DNA from: Streptomyces griseoluteus
GTDB taxonomy: Bacteria; Actinomycetota; Actinomycetes; Streptomycetales; Streptomycetaceae
NCBI RefSeq assembly: GCF_004784465.1
Contig: NZ_SRRU01000002.1
Span: forward strand, 62,001 to 126,000
Direction: 5' to 3'
Length of the DNA: 64,000 bases
Below the pieces are notes generated by a model. It saw nothing but the letters and a program-made list of their open reading frames with translations. It did no database searches and had not been told where the DNA came from. Position 1 is the stretch's first letter; every line of letters begins with the position of its first letter. Below are positions 35,687-45,249 of this stretch, one piece after another. Position numbers and translations under genes: made by a program.

Positions 35687-37594
35687 GTGGCAGGACGGAT
35701 CAACGACGAGGACGTGAAGGCGGTACGGGACGCGGTCCCGATCGACGCCGTGGTCTCCGAGTACCTCCAGCTGCGCAACGCGGGCGGCGGCAACCTCAAG
35801 GGCCTCTGCCCCTTCCACGACGAGAAGTCGCCGTCCTTCCAGGTCAGCCCCAGCAAGGGACTCTTCCACTGCTTCGGCTGCCAGGAGGGCGGCGACACCA
35901 TCACCTTCGTGATGAAGGTGGACCACCTCTCCTTCTCGGAGGCCGTCGAGCGCCTCGCCGGCCAGGCCGGCATCACCCTGCGCTACGAGGAGGGCGGCTA
36001 CAACCCCGCCCACCAGCGCGGCGAGCGCATCCGCCTGGTCGAGGCCCACAAGATCGCCGCCCAGTGGTACGCCGAGCAGCTCGCCACCAGCCCCGAGGCC
36101 GACACCGGCCGGGTCTTCCTCGCCGAGCGCGGTTTCGACCAGGCCGCCGCCGTCCACTTCGGCGTCGGCTACAGCCCCCAGGGCTGGGACCACCTCACCC
36201 GTTACCTGCGCGGCAAGGGCTTCAGCGACAAGGAACTGATCCTCTCCGGCCTCGCCCAGGACGGCCGCCGCGGCCCCATCGACCGCTTCCGGGGCCGCCT
36301 GATGTGGCCCATCCGGGACATCGGCGGCGAGGTCGTCGGCTTCGGCGCCCGCAAGCTCTACGAGTCCGACAACGGGCCCAAGTACCTCAACACCCCCGAC
36401 ACCGCGATCTACAAGAAGTCGCAGGTCCTGTACGGCATCGACCTGGCCAAGCAGCACATCGCCAAGTCCAGCCGGGCCGTCGTCGTCGAGGGCTACACCG
36501 ACGTCATGGCCTGCCACCTCGCCGGGGTCACCACCGCCATCGCCACCTGCGGCACCGCCTTCGGCGGCGACCACATCAAGATCCTGCGCCGGCTGCTGAT
36601 GGACAACGGCTCGGCCCGCGTGATCTTCACCTTCGACGGCGACGCGGCCGGACAGAAGGCCGCGCTGCGCGCCTTCGAGGACGACCAGAAGTTCGCCGCC
36701 GAGACCTACATCGCCATCGCCCCCGACGGCATGGACCCCTGCGAACTCCGCCTCGCCAAGGGCGACGAGGCCGTCGCCGACCTGGTCCAGCCCCGCACCC
36801 CGCTCTTCGAGTTCGCGCTGCGTCAGATCGTCGCCCGCTACGACCTCGACACCCCGGCCGGCCGCGCCGCCGCCCTGGACGAGGCCGCGCCGGTCGTCGC
36901 CCGGATCAAGAACAGCGGCGCCCAGCACGAGGTCGCGGTCGACCTCGCGGGCATGCTCGGCATCCTCGACACCCAGTTCGTGGTCAAGCGCGTCGCCCAG
37001 CTCGCCCGCTGGGCCCGCGACCGCGGCGGCAAGGGCTCCGCCGCCCCGCAGGCGCAGTCCCGCGCTCCCCAGCAGAGCTGGGAGGCAGCGCCCCGCCCCA
37101 CCGGCGGCCCCGCCCTCACCCTGCGCAACCCGGTCTACGCCACCGAACGCGAACTCCTCAAACTCGCCCTCCAGCGACCGGAGCTGGTCTCTCCCGCCTT
37201 CGACGCCTACGGCCTGGACGAGTTCACCGCACCCCCCTACGCGGCCGTCCGCCAGGCCATCGCGGAGGCCGGCGGCGCCGAGTTCGGCACCCAGGACCCC
37301 CAGGAGTACGTGGTCCGAGTCCGCGAGGCCGCCCCCGACGACACCGTCCGGGCCATGGTCACCGAGCTGGCCGTGGAGACGATCATGCGCCGCACGGTGG
37401 ACGAGACGTACGCGGGCATGGTGCTGGTGCAGATCAGGCGCCGTGCCGTATCCCGCCGCCTCACCGAGCTGCAGTCCACCCTCACCCGCCTCGGCAACAC
37501 CGATCCGGCCCAGTCGGCGGCCGTCCAGAACGAGATGATGGTGCTCACCCGGTACGACCGGGCGCTGCAGCACGAGGGTCCGGCCGCTCTCTAG
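35687..37594 (+). CDS. dnaG: DNA primase
   Basis: A 635-residue replication primase that lays RNA primers at the fork. The N-terminal CHC2 zinc-binding domain uses Cys41, His44, Cys62 and Cys65 ([21 protein letters not shown]). The catalytic TOPRIM core includes [11 protein letters not shown] and [14 protein letters not shown]. The C-terminal third is the DnaB-interaction domain ([19 protein letters not shown] onward). Translation starts at GTG 35687, six bases after TAGAAT. It lies between the reductase gene and hrdA, all in one direction. Confidence 0.97.
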   Translation: MAGRINDEDVKAVRDAVPIDAVVSEYLQLRNAGGGNLKGLCPFHDEKSPSFQVSPSKGLFHCFGCQEGGDTITFVMKVDHLSFSEAVERLAGQAGITLRYEEGGYNPAHQRGERIRLVEAHKIAAQWYAEQLATSPEADTGRVFLAERGFDQAAAVHFGVGYSPQGWDHLTRYLRGKGFSDKELILSGLAQDGRRGPIDRFRGRLMWPIRDIGGEVVGFGARKLYESDNGPKYLNTPDTAIYKKSQVLYGIDLAKQHIAKSSRAVVVEGYTDVMACHLAGVTTAIATCGTAFGGDHIKILRRLLMDNGSARVIFTFDGDAAGQKAALRAFEDDQKFAAETYIAIAPDGMDPCELRLAKGDEAVADLVQPRTPLFEFALRQIVARYDLDTPAGRAAALDEAAPVVARIKNSGAQHEVAVDLAGMLGILDTQFVVKRVAQLARWARDRGGKGSAAPQAQSRAPQQSWEAAPRPTGGPALTLRNPVYATERELLKLALQRPELVSPAFDAYGLDEFTAPPYAAVRQAIAEAGGAEFGTQDPQEYVVRVREAAPDDTVRAMVTELAVETIMRRTVDETYAGMVLVQIRRRAVSRRLTELQSTLTRLGNTDPAQSAAVQNEMMVLTRYDRALQHEGPAAL

Positions 37595-37796
37595 ACGGCC
37601 CCCCGCGCCCCGGGATCACCACGCGGTCACGGACCGGAAGCAAAAAGTCACCGCACGACTCTCGTGGCGAAGATGTGTCGTACCCCACACTGGGGGCGGT
37701 GCCCGAGTCCCCCGGAGCGCAGGCCGTCGACTTCGCGCTCCGCCGCGCCGCTGCCGCACACCCCCCGGAGCAGCGATCATCCTGGAGGTCGCCCCC

Positions 37797-38921
37797 GTGC
37801 AGACCCACACCCTCACGCAGATGGCCCGCAGCGCCCACGGCGGTGCCGAGCCGGGCCTGCTCGGGGCCGTGCCCGCGCAGAGCCATGGCGACCCGGCGAC
37901 GGCCCCGGAGTCCGCGCCGCAGGACGCTGCCGAGCCGCCAGCCGAGGCGCTGACCGGCGACGACGAGCCCGTCACCCCCGTGCCCGGCGCCTCCCGCACC
38001 GAGAGCGGCGGCCCCTCCGCCGACCTGTTCCGCCAGTACCTCCGTGAGATCGGCCGCATCCCCCTGCTCACCGCCGCCGAGGAGGTCGAACTCGCCCGCC
38101 GGGTGGAGGCCGGGCTCTTCGCCGAGGAGAAGCTCAGCACCACCCCCGCGCTCGACAGCGGGCTCGCGCTCGACCTGGACCGGATCGTGGTCATGGGCCG
38201 CATGGCCAAGCGCCGCCTCATCGAGGCCAACCTGCGCCTCGTCGTCTCCGTCGCCAAGCGGTACGTCGGGCGGGGGCTGACCATGCTCGACCTGGTCCAG
38301 GAGGGCAACCTCGGGCTCATCCGCGCGGTGGAGAAGTTCGACTACGCGCGGGGGTACAAGTTCTCGACGTACGCGACGTGGTGGATCCGGCAGGCGATGT
38401 CGCGGGCGCTCGCCGACCAGGCCCGCACGATACGGGTACCCGTGCATGTGGTGGAGCTGATCAACCGGGTGGTCCGCGTGCAGCGGCGCATGCTCCAGGA
38501 GCGGGGGTACGAGCCGACTCCCGAGGAGGTCGGCGCCCACCTCGAGCTCCCGCCGGAGCGGGTGCGCGAGATCCTGCGCCTGGCGCAGGAGCCCGTGTCC
38601 CTGCATGCCCCGGTGGGGGAGGAGGACGAGGTCGCCCTCGGGGATCTGATCGAGGACGGGGATGCGGCAAGTCCTGTGGAGTCGGCCGCGTTTCTGCTGC
38701 TGCGGCAGCATCTGGACGCTGTGCTCTCCACCCTCGGGGAGCGTGAGCGGAAGGTCGTCCAGTTGCGGTACGGCCTGGCGGACGGCCGCCCGCGCACTCT
38801 GGAGGAAATAGGCCGCCTGTTCGGTGTCACGCGGGAGCGGATACGGCAGATCGAGTCCAAGACCCTCAGCAAGCTCCGGGACCACGCGTACGCGGATCAA
38901 CTCCGGGGCTATCTGGACTGA
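37797..38921 (+). CDS. hrdA: Principal-like RNA polymerase sigma factor (HrdA type)
   Basis: A 374-residue sigma-70 factor of group 2. After a non-conserved acidic N-terminus of about 75 residues come region 1.2 ([29 protein letters not shown]) and region 2 ([22 protein letters not shown], then [41 protein letters not shown]). Region 3 follows, and region 4 has the -35-binding helix-turn-helix [28 protein letters not shown]. The GTG start has GGAGG nine bases upstream. Its position after dnaG and before a two-gene ABC exporter matches hrdA as I know it in Streptomyces. A 16-bp-stem terminator ends the gene. Confidence 0.9.
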   Translation: MQTHTLTQMARSAHGGAEPGLLGAVPAQSHGDPATAPESAPQDAAEPPAEALTGDDEPVTPVPGASRTESGGPSADLFRQYLREIGRIPLLTAAEEVELARRVEAGLFAEEKLSTTPALDSGLALDLDRIVVMGRMAKRRLIEANLRLVVSVAKRYVGRGLTMLDLVQEGNLGLIRAVEKFDYARGYKFSTYATWWIRQAMSRALADQARTIRVPVHVVELINRVVRVQRRMLQERGYEPTPEEVGAHLELPPERVREILRLAQEPVSLHAPVGEEDEVALGDLIEDGDAASPVESAAFLLLRQHLDAVLSTLGERERKVVQLRYGLADGRPRTLEEIGRLFGVTRERIRQIESKTLSKLRDHAYADQLRGYLD

Positions 38922-38929
38922 TTCCGGCT

Positions 38930-38977
38930 TGTCGCGCGGTTCCCCGCGCCCCCGGGGAACCGCGCGACAGCCTCTTT
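38930..38977. terminator. Strong bidirectional terminator between hrdA and ABC exporter
   Basis: Perfect 16-bp stem TGTCGCGCGGTTCCCC (38930-38945) and GGGGAACCGCGCGACA (38954-38969) with an 8-base loop, followed by a T-rich tract (CTCTTTTCT). It serves both convergent genes. Confidence 0.9.
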
Positions 38978-38978
38978 T

Positions 38979-40907
38979 CTAGTCGACCTCGGCCACCGCT
39001 TGGGCGAACTGGGCCTGGTACAGCCGGGCGTACGCACCGTCCGCCGCCAACAGCTCGGCGTGCGCGCCCTGTTCCACGATCGAACCGTTCTCCATCACCA
39101 GGATCGTGTCCGCGTCCCGGATCGTGGAGAGACGGTGCGCGATGACGAACGACGTACGGCCGTCGGCCAGCTTCGCCATCGCCTTCTGGATGAGAACCTC
39201 GGTCCGGGTGTCCACGGAGCTCGTCGCCTCGTCCAGAACGAGGATCACCGGCTCGGAGAGGAACGCCCGCGCGATCGTGATGAGCTGCTTCTCACCGGCG
39301 CTGACCCCCGTCCCCTCGTCGTCGATCACCGTGTCGTACCCGTCGGGCAGCGTACGGACGAACCGGTCCGCGTGGGCGGCCCGCGCGGCCTCCTCGATCT
39401 CGCCGCGGGTGACCTCCCGCGAGGCCCCGTAGGCGATGTTCTCCGCGATGGTGCCGCCGAACAGCCAGGTGTCCTGGAGCACCATGCCGATCCCGGCGCG
39501 GAGGTCGTCGCGGGACATGGTGCGGATGTCCACCCCGTCGAGGGAGATCCGGCCGCCCGTGACGTCGTAGAACCGCATCAGCAGGTTGACCAGCGTGGTC
39601 TTGCCCGCGCCGGTCGGGCCGACGATGGCGACCGTCTGGCCCGGCTCCACGGTGAGCGACAGATCCTCGATCAGCGGCTTCTCCGGGTCGTACCGGAAGG
39701 ACACGTGGTCCAGCTCCACCCGGCCGCGCCGCTCGGCGGGACGCGTGCCCGGCACCGGGTCCGCCTCCTGCTCCTCGGCGTCCAGCAGCTCGAACACCCG
39801 CTCCGCCGAGGCGACACCTGACTGCACCAGGTTGGCCATGGAGGCGATTTGGGTCAGCGGCATCGAGAACTGGCGGGAGTACTGGATGAACGCCTGCACA
39901 TCACCGATGGACAGCGTGCCCGAGGCCACCCGCAGACCGCCGACGACGGCGACCAGCACGTAGTTCAGGTTGGACACGAACATCATCAGCGGCTGCATGA
40001 CCCCGCTGTGGAACTGCGCCTTGAACCCGGCCTCGTACAGCTCGTCGTTCTGCTCGGCGAACTGCTTCGCCGACTGCTCCTGGCGGCCGAACACCTTCAC
40101 CAGGGTGTGCCCGGTGTACATCTCCTCGATGTGGGCGTTCAGCGTGCCGGTGGTGCGCCACTGCTGCACGAAGTGCGGCTGGGACCGCTTGCCGACCCGC
40201 GTGGCCACCACGAAGGACAGCGGCACCGTCACCAGCGCGACCAGCGCGAGCAGCCAGGAGACGTAGAACATCATCACCAGCACGCCGATGACGGTCAGCA
40301 CCGCGTTGATCAACTGGCCCATCGACTGCTGGAGCGTCTGCCCGATGTTGTCGATGTCGTTGGTGGCGCGGGAGAGCACCTCACCGCGCTGCCGCTTGTC
40401 GAAGTAGGACAGCGGCAGCCGCGACAGCTTGGCCTGCACCTGCTCGCGCAGCCGGTACACCGTGCGGTTCACGGCCCGGTTCACCAGCCGGGTCGCCACC
40501 GCCATCAGCAGGCCCGCGACCAGGAAGACCCCGAGCGCCAGCAGCAGCACCCGCCCGACCGCGTCGAAGTCGATGCCCTGGCCGGGCGTGAAGTCGGTGC
40601 TGCGCAGCATGTCCGCGACGGAGCCCTGGCCCCGCGCGCGCAGCGAGTCCAGGACCTGCTCCTTGGACGCCCCGGCGGGCATCCGCCGGCCCACGATGCC
40701 GGCGAACACCAGGTCGGTGGCCTGACCGAGGATCTTCGGGCCGATCACGTTCAGCGCCACGCTGATCACCACACAGGCCAGCAGGCCGAAGATGGTGCCC
40801 CGTTCGGGCCGGAACTGGGCCACCAGCCGCTTGCCCGAGTTCTTGAAGTCCATCGACCGCTGGTCGGGGCCGCCCCCGGCCATCATGCGTCCCATGGGAC
40901 CGGCCAT
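38979..40907 (-). CDS. ABC exporter, catalytically complete half (heterodimer subunit B)
   Basis: A 642-residue type-IV exporter half with six membrane helices and a C-terminal ATPase domain. Walker A is VGPTGAGKTTL and Walker B is VILVLDEATSSVD with the catalytic Glu. The signature is degenerate, VSAGEKQ instead of LSGGQ. Its start overlaps the stop of the preceding subunit gene by one base (TGATG). With the partner gene it forms a heterodimer of the TM287/288 or LmrCD kind. This subunit supplies the Walker residues of the working ATP site and the partner supplies its LSGGQ-type signature. The exported compound is unknown. Confidence 0.93.
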   Translation of the reverse strand: MAGPMGRMMAGGGPDQRSMDFKNSGKRLVAQFRPERGTIFGLLACVVISVALNVIGPKILGQATDLVFAGIVGRRMPAGASKEQVLDSLRARGQGSVADMLRSTDFTPGQGIDFDAVGRVLLLALGVFLVAGLLMAVATRLVNRAVNRTVYRLREQVQAKLSRLPLSYFDKRQRGEVLSRATNDIDNIGQTLQQSMGQLINAVLTVIGVLVMMFYVSWLLALVALVTVPLSFVVATRVGKRSQPHFVQQWRTTGTLNAHIEEMYTGHTLVKVFGRQEQSAKQFAEQNDELYEAGFKAQFHSGVMQPLMMFVSNLNYVLVAVVGGLRVASGTLSIGDVQAFIQYSRQFSMPLTQIASMANLVQSGVASAERVFELLDAEEQEADPVPGTRPAERRGRVELDHVSFRYDPEKPLIEDLSLTVEPGQTVAIVGPTGAGKTTLVNLLMRFYDVTGGRISLDGVDIRTMSRDDLRAGIGMVLQDTWLFGGTIAENIAYGASREVTRGEIEEAARAAHADRFVRTLPDGYDTVIDDEGTGVSAGEKQLITIARAFLSEPVILVLDEATSSVDTRTEVLIQKAMAKLADGRTSFVIAHRLSTIRDADTILVMENGSIVEQGAHAELLAADGAYARLYQAQFAQAVAEVD

Positions 40908-42640
40908 CAGGCGGCCTCCGCTTCCGTCAGCTGGGAGAGCACGATCTCCCGGTACGTCTGATTGCCCGCCATCAGCTCGTGGTGACGGCCGGAGCCCACC
41001 ACCCGGCCCTCGTCCAGCACGATGATCCGGTCCGCGTCGCGGATGGTCGCCACCCGCTGGGCCACGATCACCACGGTGGCGTCCGCCGTCTCCCGGCCGA
41101 GCGCCGCGCGCAGCGCCGCGTCGGTGGCGTAGTCGAGCGCGGAGAACGAGTCGTCGAAGAGGTAGATCTCCGGGCGCTGGACCAGCGTGCGGGCGATGGC
41201 CAGGCGCTGGCGCTGACCGCCCGACACATTGGTGCCGCCCTGCGAGATCGGCGCCTCCAGACCGCCCTCGAGCCGCTCCACGAACTCCTTGGCCTGCGCG
41301 GTCTCCAGCGCGGCCCACAGTTCGTCGTCGGTGGCGTCCGGCTTGCCGTAGCGCAGGTTGCTGCCGACGGTGCCGGCGAACAGGTACGGCTTCTGCGGGA
41401 CCAGGCTCACGGTGCGGGCCAGCAGGGCCGGGTCGGCCTCGCGGACGTCCACGCCGTCCACCAGCACCTCGCCCTCGGTGGCGTCGAACAGGCGGGGGAC
41501 CAGGCCGAGCAGGGTCGACTTGCCGCTGCCGGTCGAGCCGATCACGGCCGTCGTCTCACCCGCGCGCGCCACCAGGTCGATGGAGCGCAGCACCGGCTCC
41601 TCGGCACCCGGATAGCGGAAGCCCGCGTTCCGGATCTCCAGGTGTCCGCGCCCGCGCAGCTCGGTCACCGGCGCCGCCGGCGGCACGACGCTGGACTCGG
41701 TGTCCAGCACCTCGTGGATGCGCTCGGCACAGACCTCCGCGCGCGGCACCATCATGAACATGAAGGTGGCCATCATCACGGACATCACGATCTGCATCAG
41801 ATAGGCGAGGAACGCGGTCAGGTCACCGATCTGCATCCCGCCGCTGTCGATCCGGTGCGCGCCGAACCAGACCACGGCGATGGACGACACGTTGACCACG
41901 GTCATCACCATCGGGAACATCAGCGCCAGCATCCGGCCGGTGGCCAGCTGCATCTCGGTCAGGTCGCCGTTGGCCTTGCCGAACCGCCCCTGCTCGTACT
42001 CGTCGCGGACGAAGGCGCGGATGACGCGGTTGCCGGTGATCTGCTCGCGCAGCACCCGGTTCACGGTGTCCAGGCGGGTCTGCATGGACCGGAACAGCGG
42101 CCGCAGCCGACGCACGATCAGCATCACGCAGACGCCCAGCACCGGCACGACCGCGATCAGCACGGCGGACAGCGGCACGTCGAGACCGAGGGCCAGCACG
42201 ATGCCGCCGACGCACATGATGGGCGCCGAGACCATCAGCGTGAACGTCATCAGGACCAGCATCTGGACCTGCTGCACGTCATTGGTCGTACGGGTGATCA
42301 GCGACGGTGCGCCGAAGTGTCCCAGCTCCCGCGAGGAGAAGGACTGCACCCGGTCGAAGACCGCGGCACGCAGGTCCCGGCCGAGCGCGGAGGCGGTACG
42401 GGCACCGAAGTACACGGCGCCGATGTTGCAGACGACCTGGACCAGCGAGATGCCGATCATCAGGGCGCCGAAGGTCAGGATGTAACCCGTGTCACCCTCC
42501 ACGACACCGTTGTCGATGATGTGCGCGTTGAGGGTGGGCAGGTACAGCGTGGCGCTGGTCTGGAGGAGCTGGAGCACCACCAGCAGGGCGATGGGTTTCT
42601 TGTAGGGCCTGAGACAGGTCCGCAGAAGTCGTATGAGCAC
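40907..42640 (-). CDS. ABC exporter, half with degenerate ATP site (heterodimer subunit A)
   Basis: A 577-residue exporter half: six helices (LLVVLQLLQTSATLYLPTLNAHIID onward), then an ATPase domain with Walker A IGSTGSGKSTLL, a good signature VSGGQRQRLAIART and Walker B IYLFDDSFSALD. Asp replaces the catalytic Glu, as in the non-hydrolysing site of heterodimeric exporters. It is the first gene of the pair, and its stop and the next start share a base. Divergent transcription is not an issue, as the upstream gene (FGGY kinase) runs the same way 127 bases earlier. Probably an exporter of a peptide, lipid or drug-like compound. Confidence 0.93.
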   Translation of the reverse strand: MLIRLLRTCLRPYKKPIALLVVLQLLQTSATLYLPTLNAHIIDNGVVEGDTGYILTFGALMIGISLVQVVCNIGAVYFGARTASALGRDLRAAVFDRVQSFSSRELGHFGAPSLITRTTNDVQQVQMLVLMTFTLMVSAPIMCVGGIVLALGLDVPLSAVLIAVVPVLGVCVMLIVRRLRPLFRSMQTRLDTVNRVLREQITGNRVIRAFVRDEYEQGRFGKANGDLTEMQLATGRMLALMFPMVMTVVNVSSIAVVWFGAHRIDSGGMQIGDLTAFLAYLMQIVMSVMMATFMFMMVPRAEVCAERIHEVLDTESSVVPPAAPVTELRGRGHLEIRNAGFRYPGAEEPVLRSIDLVARAGETTAVIGSTGSGKSTLLGLVPRLFDATEGEVLVDGVDVREADPALLARTVSLVPQKPYLFAGTVGSNLRYGKPDATDDELWAALETAQAKEFVERLEGGLEAPISQGGTNVSGGQRQRLAIARTLVQRPEIYLFDDSFSALDYATDAALRAALGRETADATVVIVAQRVATIRDADRIIVLDEGRVVGSGRHHELMAGNQTYREIVLSQLTEAEAA

Positions 42641-42767
42641 GCTTGTCTCTCGGAGTCGGCGGTGGGGCGGTGGAACTGCCCATGGCCCTATCGTCGGGCA
42701 CTACACCGGTGTTACCTCAACCGATTAACCCATCGGGTGCCCCGCCGGCTCCGGCCGGTTCACGCGG

Positions 42768-44222
42768 TTACGCCCCGAACGCCCCCGGATGCGTCTGCTC
42801 CCGCACGGCCACGTACTGCTGGCGCACCGCCTGTCCCACGGCCAGGTCGGCACCCGGCTCCAGCACCTGCGCGGCCGCCCCCTGCCAGGCGGGCGGAGTA
42901 CGCGGGTCCAGGGTGCCCTGCGCGGCCCCGAGGGCCCACGCGGCCTGGCGGGCGGCGCCGATCGCCGCGTAGTCGGCGGGTTGCGGCACGACCACCTGCA
43001 CCCCGAACAGCGAGGGCGCCATCGCCTGTACGGCGGGCAGCTCGGCGGCCTGCCCCAGCAGGAAGATCCGGCGCACCGCGACCCCCCGGCCGCGCAGCAC
43101 GTCCAGCGCGTCGGCGAGCCCGCACAGCATGCCCTCGAAGGAGGCCCGCGCCAGGTGCACCGCCTTCATCGACTCCCGGCGCAGCCCGGACAGGGTGCCC
43201 GCCGTGTGCGGCAGGTTGGGGGTGCGCTCGCCCTCCAGGTAGGGGAGCAGCACCAGGCCGTGCGAGCCGGGCGTGGACTGCAGCGCCAGCTCGGAGAGGG
43301 CCTCCAGACCGGGCAGGCCCAGCAGTTCGGCGGTGCCGCGCAGGGCGCGTACGGCGTTCAGTGTGGTGACGACCGGCAGGTGCATGCCGGTGGCGTCGGC
43401 GAGGGAGGTGATCATCCCGGTCTGGTCGGCCAGCGCCTCGGTGTGCACCGCCATCACCGACCCGGACGCGCCCAGCGAGACCACCGCGTCGCCCAGGCCG
43501 ATGCCGAGGCCGAAGGCGGCGGCCATCGTCTCGCCCGTACCGGCGGAGATCAGCAGCCCCTCCGGGGTGGTGCCCGCGGCCTGGGCCGGGCCGATCACCT
43601 CGGGCAGCGCCACCTGGTGGCCGAGCGCCAGCTCCACCAGGTCGGGCCGGTAGGCGCCGGTGGCGGCGGACCAGTACCCGGTGCCCGAGGCGCCGCCCCG
43701 GTCGGTGGTCCGGCGCACCGGCCGCCCCAGCAACTGCCAGACCAGCCAGTCGTGCGCCTGGAGCAGTACGGCGGTACGGCTGGCGTTCTCCGGCTCGTTC
43801 TTCGCCAGCCAGCGCAGCTTGGTCACCGGCCGCGCGGCCTGCGGCACACAGCCGACCGCCTGCGCCCACGCCTCCCGGCCGCCGAGCGCGTCGATCAGGT
43901 CGGCGGCGGCCACCTGGGCCCGCTTGTCCGCCCCGGCCATGGCCGGGCGCACGGTGTTGCCCTGCGCGTCCAGCGGGACCACGGCGTTGGCCTGCGTGGA
44001 GACACCGATGGCCTGCACGCCCTCCAGCAGGCCGCCGCCCGCGGCCTCCCCCAGGGAGAGCAGCCATGCCTGCGGGTCGACGTCGCTGGGCCGCGGCGCG
44101 CCGTCCGGCACGTCCAGCGGATGCGGGGCGTACCCCTGACGCAGCACGGCCCCCGTGTCCGTGTCGCAGACCACGATGCGAGTGAATGCGGGCGAACTGT
44201 CCAACCCGGCGACTATCCCCAT
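42768..44222 (-). CDS. FGGY-family carbohydrate kinase (xylulokinase-like)
   Basis: A 484-residue sugar kinase with the two-domain actin-like fold. The ATP-loop start reads GLDSSPAFTRIVVCD, a variant of the usual DxGTTS. Downstream are IGVSTQANAVVPLD, the catalytic-Asp region TTDRGGASGTGYW and the C-terminal FGGY signature region with GDAVVSLGASGSVMA. The nearest kinase type is D-xylulokinase, but the unusual first motif means the sugar should not be taken as settled. It stands alone between a YtxH-like gene and the ABC exporter, without an isomerase or transporter beside it. Confidence 0.87.
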   Translation of the reverse strand: MGIVAGLDSSPAFTRIVVCDTDTGAVLRQGYAPHPLDVPDGAPRPSDVDPQAWLLSLGEAAGGGLLEGVQAIGVSTQANAVVPLDAQGNTVRPAMAGADKRAQVAAADLIDALGGREAWAQAVGCVPQAARPVTKLRWLAKNEPENASRTAVLLQAHDWLVWQLLGRPVRRTTDRGGASGTGYWSAATGAYRPDLVELALGHQVALPEVIGPAQAAGTTPEGLLISAGTGETMAAAFGLGIGLGDAVVSLGASGSVMAVHTEALADQTGMITSLADATGMHLPVVTTLNAVRALRGTAELLGLPGLEALSELALQSTPGSHGLVLLPYLEGERTPNLPHTAGTLSGLRRESMKAVHLARASFEGMLCGLADALDVLRGRGVAVRRIFLLGQAAELPAVQAMAPSLFGVQVVVPQPADYAAIGAARQAAWALGAAQGTLDPRTPPAWQGAAAQVLEPGADLAVGQAVRQQYVAVREQTHPGAFGA

Positions 44223-44318
44223 GGCTCAAATTCTGCCGCAGAGCGCGGGCTGCTCCGGCCGGTACGCCTGTGCCCCCTGGAGCCGCTGCTCAGGGGGCAC
44301 ACGCGTGGGGTGGCCGGT

Positions 44319-44636
44319 TCAGGGATGGCTGGTGCCCCAGTCGTCCTCGGCCGGCCGGCCGTGGCCGTTGCGGCCGAGCCGGGAGCGGACCCGTTCGGTG
44401 AACGACTCGGGGACGTGATCGCCGACCTTCTCGCTGACCGTGTGCAGCGCCTTGCCCGCGTACACCTTGCCCTGCTGGGCGGCGGTCTCGGCGGAGTTGC
44501 GCACGGCGGGGTTCTGCGCGACCCCGCGAGCGGCCTTCTTGATCTGCTCGTAGCGCTGCTGGCCGGCGCGTGCTCCGAGTACGTATCCGACGGCCAGTCC
44601 GGCGACGAACGTGAGCCGGTAGCGCATGTGGGCCAC
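44319..44636 (-). CDS. YtxH-like small membrane-associated protein
   Basis: A 105-residue protein (102 from Met4, near 44627). The N-terminal hydrophobic segment with glycines, RLTFVAGLAVGYVLGARAGQQRYEQIKKAA, is the YtxH hallmark. The rest is an amphipathic helix with repeated Ala/Val (VRNSAETAAQQGKVYAGKAL). Family members are stress-linked and membrane-tethered; no enzymatic role is known. It lies 96 bases upstream of the FGGY kinase on the same strand. Confidence 0.78.
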   Translation of the reverse strand: MAHMRYRLTFVAGLAVGYVLGARAGQQRYEQIKKAARGVAQNPAVRNSAETAAQQGKVYAGKALHTVSEKVGDHVPESFTERVRSRLGRNGHGRPAEDDWGTSHP

Positions 44637-44798
44637 CCTTCCTTGCGTAGTCCCTGACGGGGGTCTGTGGTGCTGTGCCGGCGCCGGAGGCGAACCGATT
44701 GGCGGAGCACCCCCCTGCTTGCGCTAATGTATGTGTCGCAGCGAGCGCCCGCCCCCTGGCGAATACCCAGGTGGATGCGTTCGATGCAGACGAAGCGA

Positions 44799-44871
44799 TC
44801 CCCTGTAGCTCAATTGGCAGAGCAGCCGGCTGTTAACCGGCAGGTTACTGGTTCGAGTCCAGTCGGGGGAG
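44799..44871 (+). tRNA. tRNA-Asn (anticodon GTT), copy 1
   Basis: 73-base cloverleaf. The acceptor stem TCCCCTG (44799-44805) pairs with CGGGGGA (44864-44870) and the discriminator is G44871. The anticodon stem GCCGG/CCGGC encloses the loop CTGTTAA with GTT at 44832-44834. The T-arm contains GGTTCGAGTCC. The CCA end is not encoded. Confidence 0.95.
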
Positions 44872-44877
44872 CTTCGA

Positions 44878-44950
44878 TCCCCTGTAGCTCAATTGGCAGA
44901 GCAGCCGGCTGTTAACCGGCAGGTTACTGGTTCGAGTCCAGTCGGGGGAG
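44878..44950 (+). tRNA. tRNA-Asn (anticodon GTT), copy 2
   Basis: Identical in all 73 bases to the copy 79 bases upstream, separated by CTTCGA. The same cloverleaf and GTT anticodon apply. Probably co-transcribed with the first copy and ended by the hairpin at 44975. Confidence 0.95.
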
Positions 44951-44974
44951 CGCGTTGTACGACGGCATGGAACG

Positions 44975-44996
44975 AGGACCCCGCGGGGTCCTTTTT
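44975..44996 (+). terminator. Terminator after the tandem tRNA-Asn genes
   Basis: Perfect 18-bp palindrome AGGACCCCGCGGGGTCCT (44975-44992) continuing into a run of five T residues (44992-44996). Confidence 0.85.
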
Positions 44997-45151
44997 CATG
45001 TCCGGTCCCGTGTCCGGGCGCTCCGGGACGGCCCGGCGCAGTCGTGCCAGGTCAGGGAAGCAGCGCGGAAGCCGACCATCCGAAGCAGGAGATCGTATGA
45101 GCGGCTATGCTGCGGCAGACGGCGCGCACAGTTGTACGCGACACGCCGCGA

Positions 45152-45225
45152 GGGGCGGTAGCTCAGCCGGTTAGAGCAGCGGACTCATAATCCGTCGGCC
45201 GTGGGTTCGAGTCCCACCCGCCCCA
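45152..45225 (+). tRNA. tRNA with CAT anticodon (Met elongator or lysidine-type Ile)
   Basis: 74-base cloverleaf. Acceptor GGGGCGG (45152-45158) pairs with CCGCCCC (45218-45224), with discriminator A45225. The anticodon loop is CTCATAA and the T-stem GTGGG/CCCAC. The acceptor is fully paired, so it is not the initiator. CAT could be elongator Met or Ile2, whose C34 is modified to lysidine by TilS; sequence alone does not decide. Confidence 0.92.
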
Positions 45226-45249
45226 CCCGGACCAGCACCCCGGGTACGT

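Noticed and set aside
40908..41318. Longer start for the downstream ABC exporter subunit
   Set aside because: The extra residues are a shadow of the upstream subunit. The start at 40907 gives normal length and the expected TGATG coupling.
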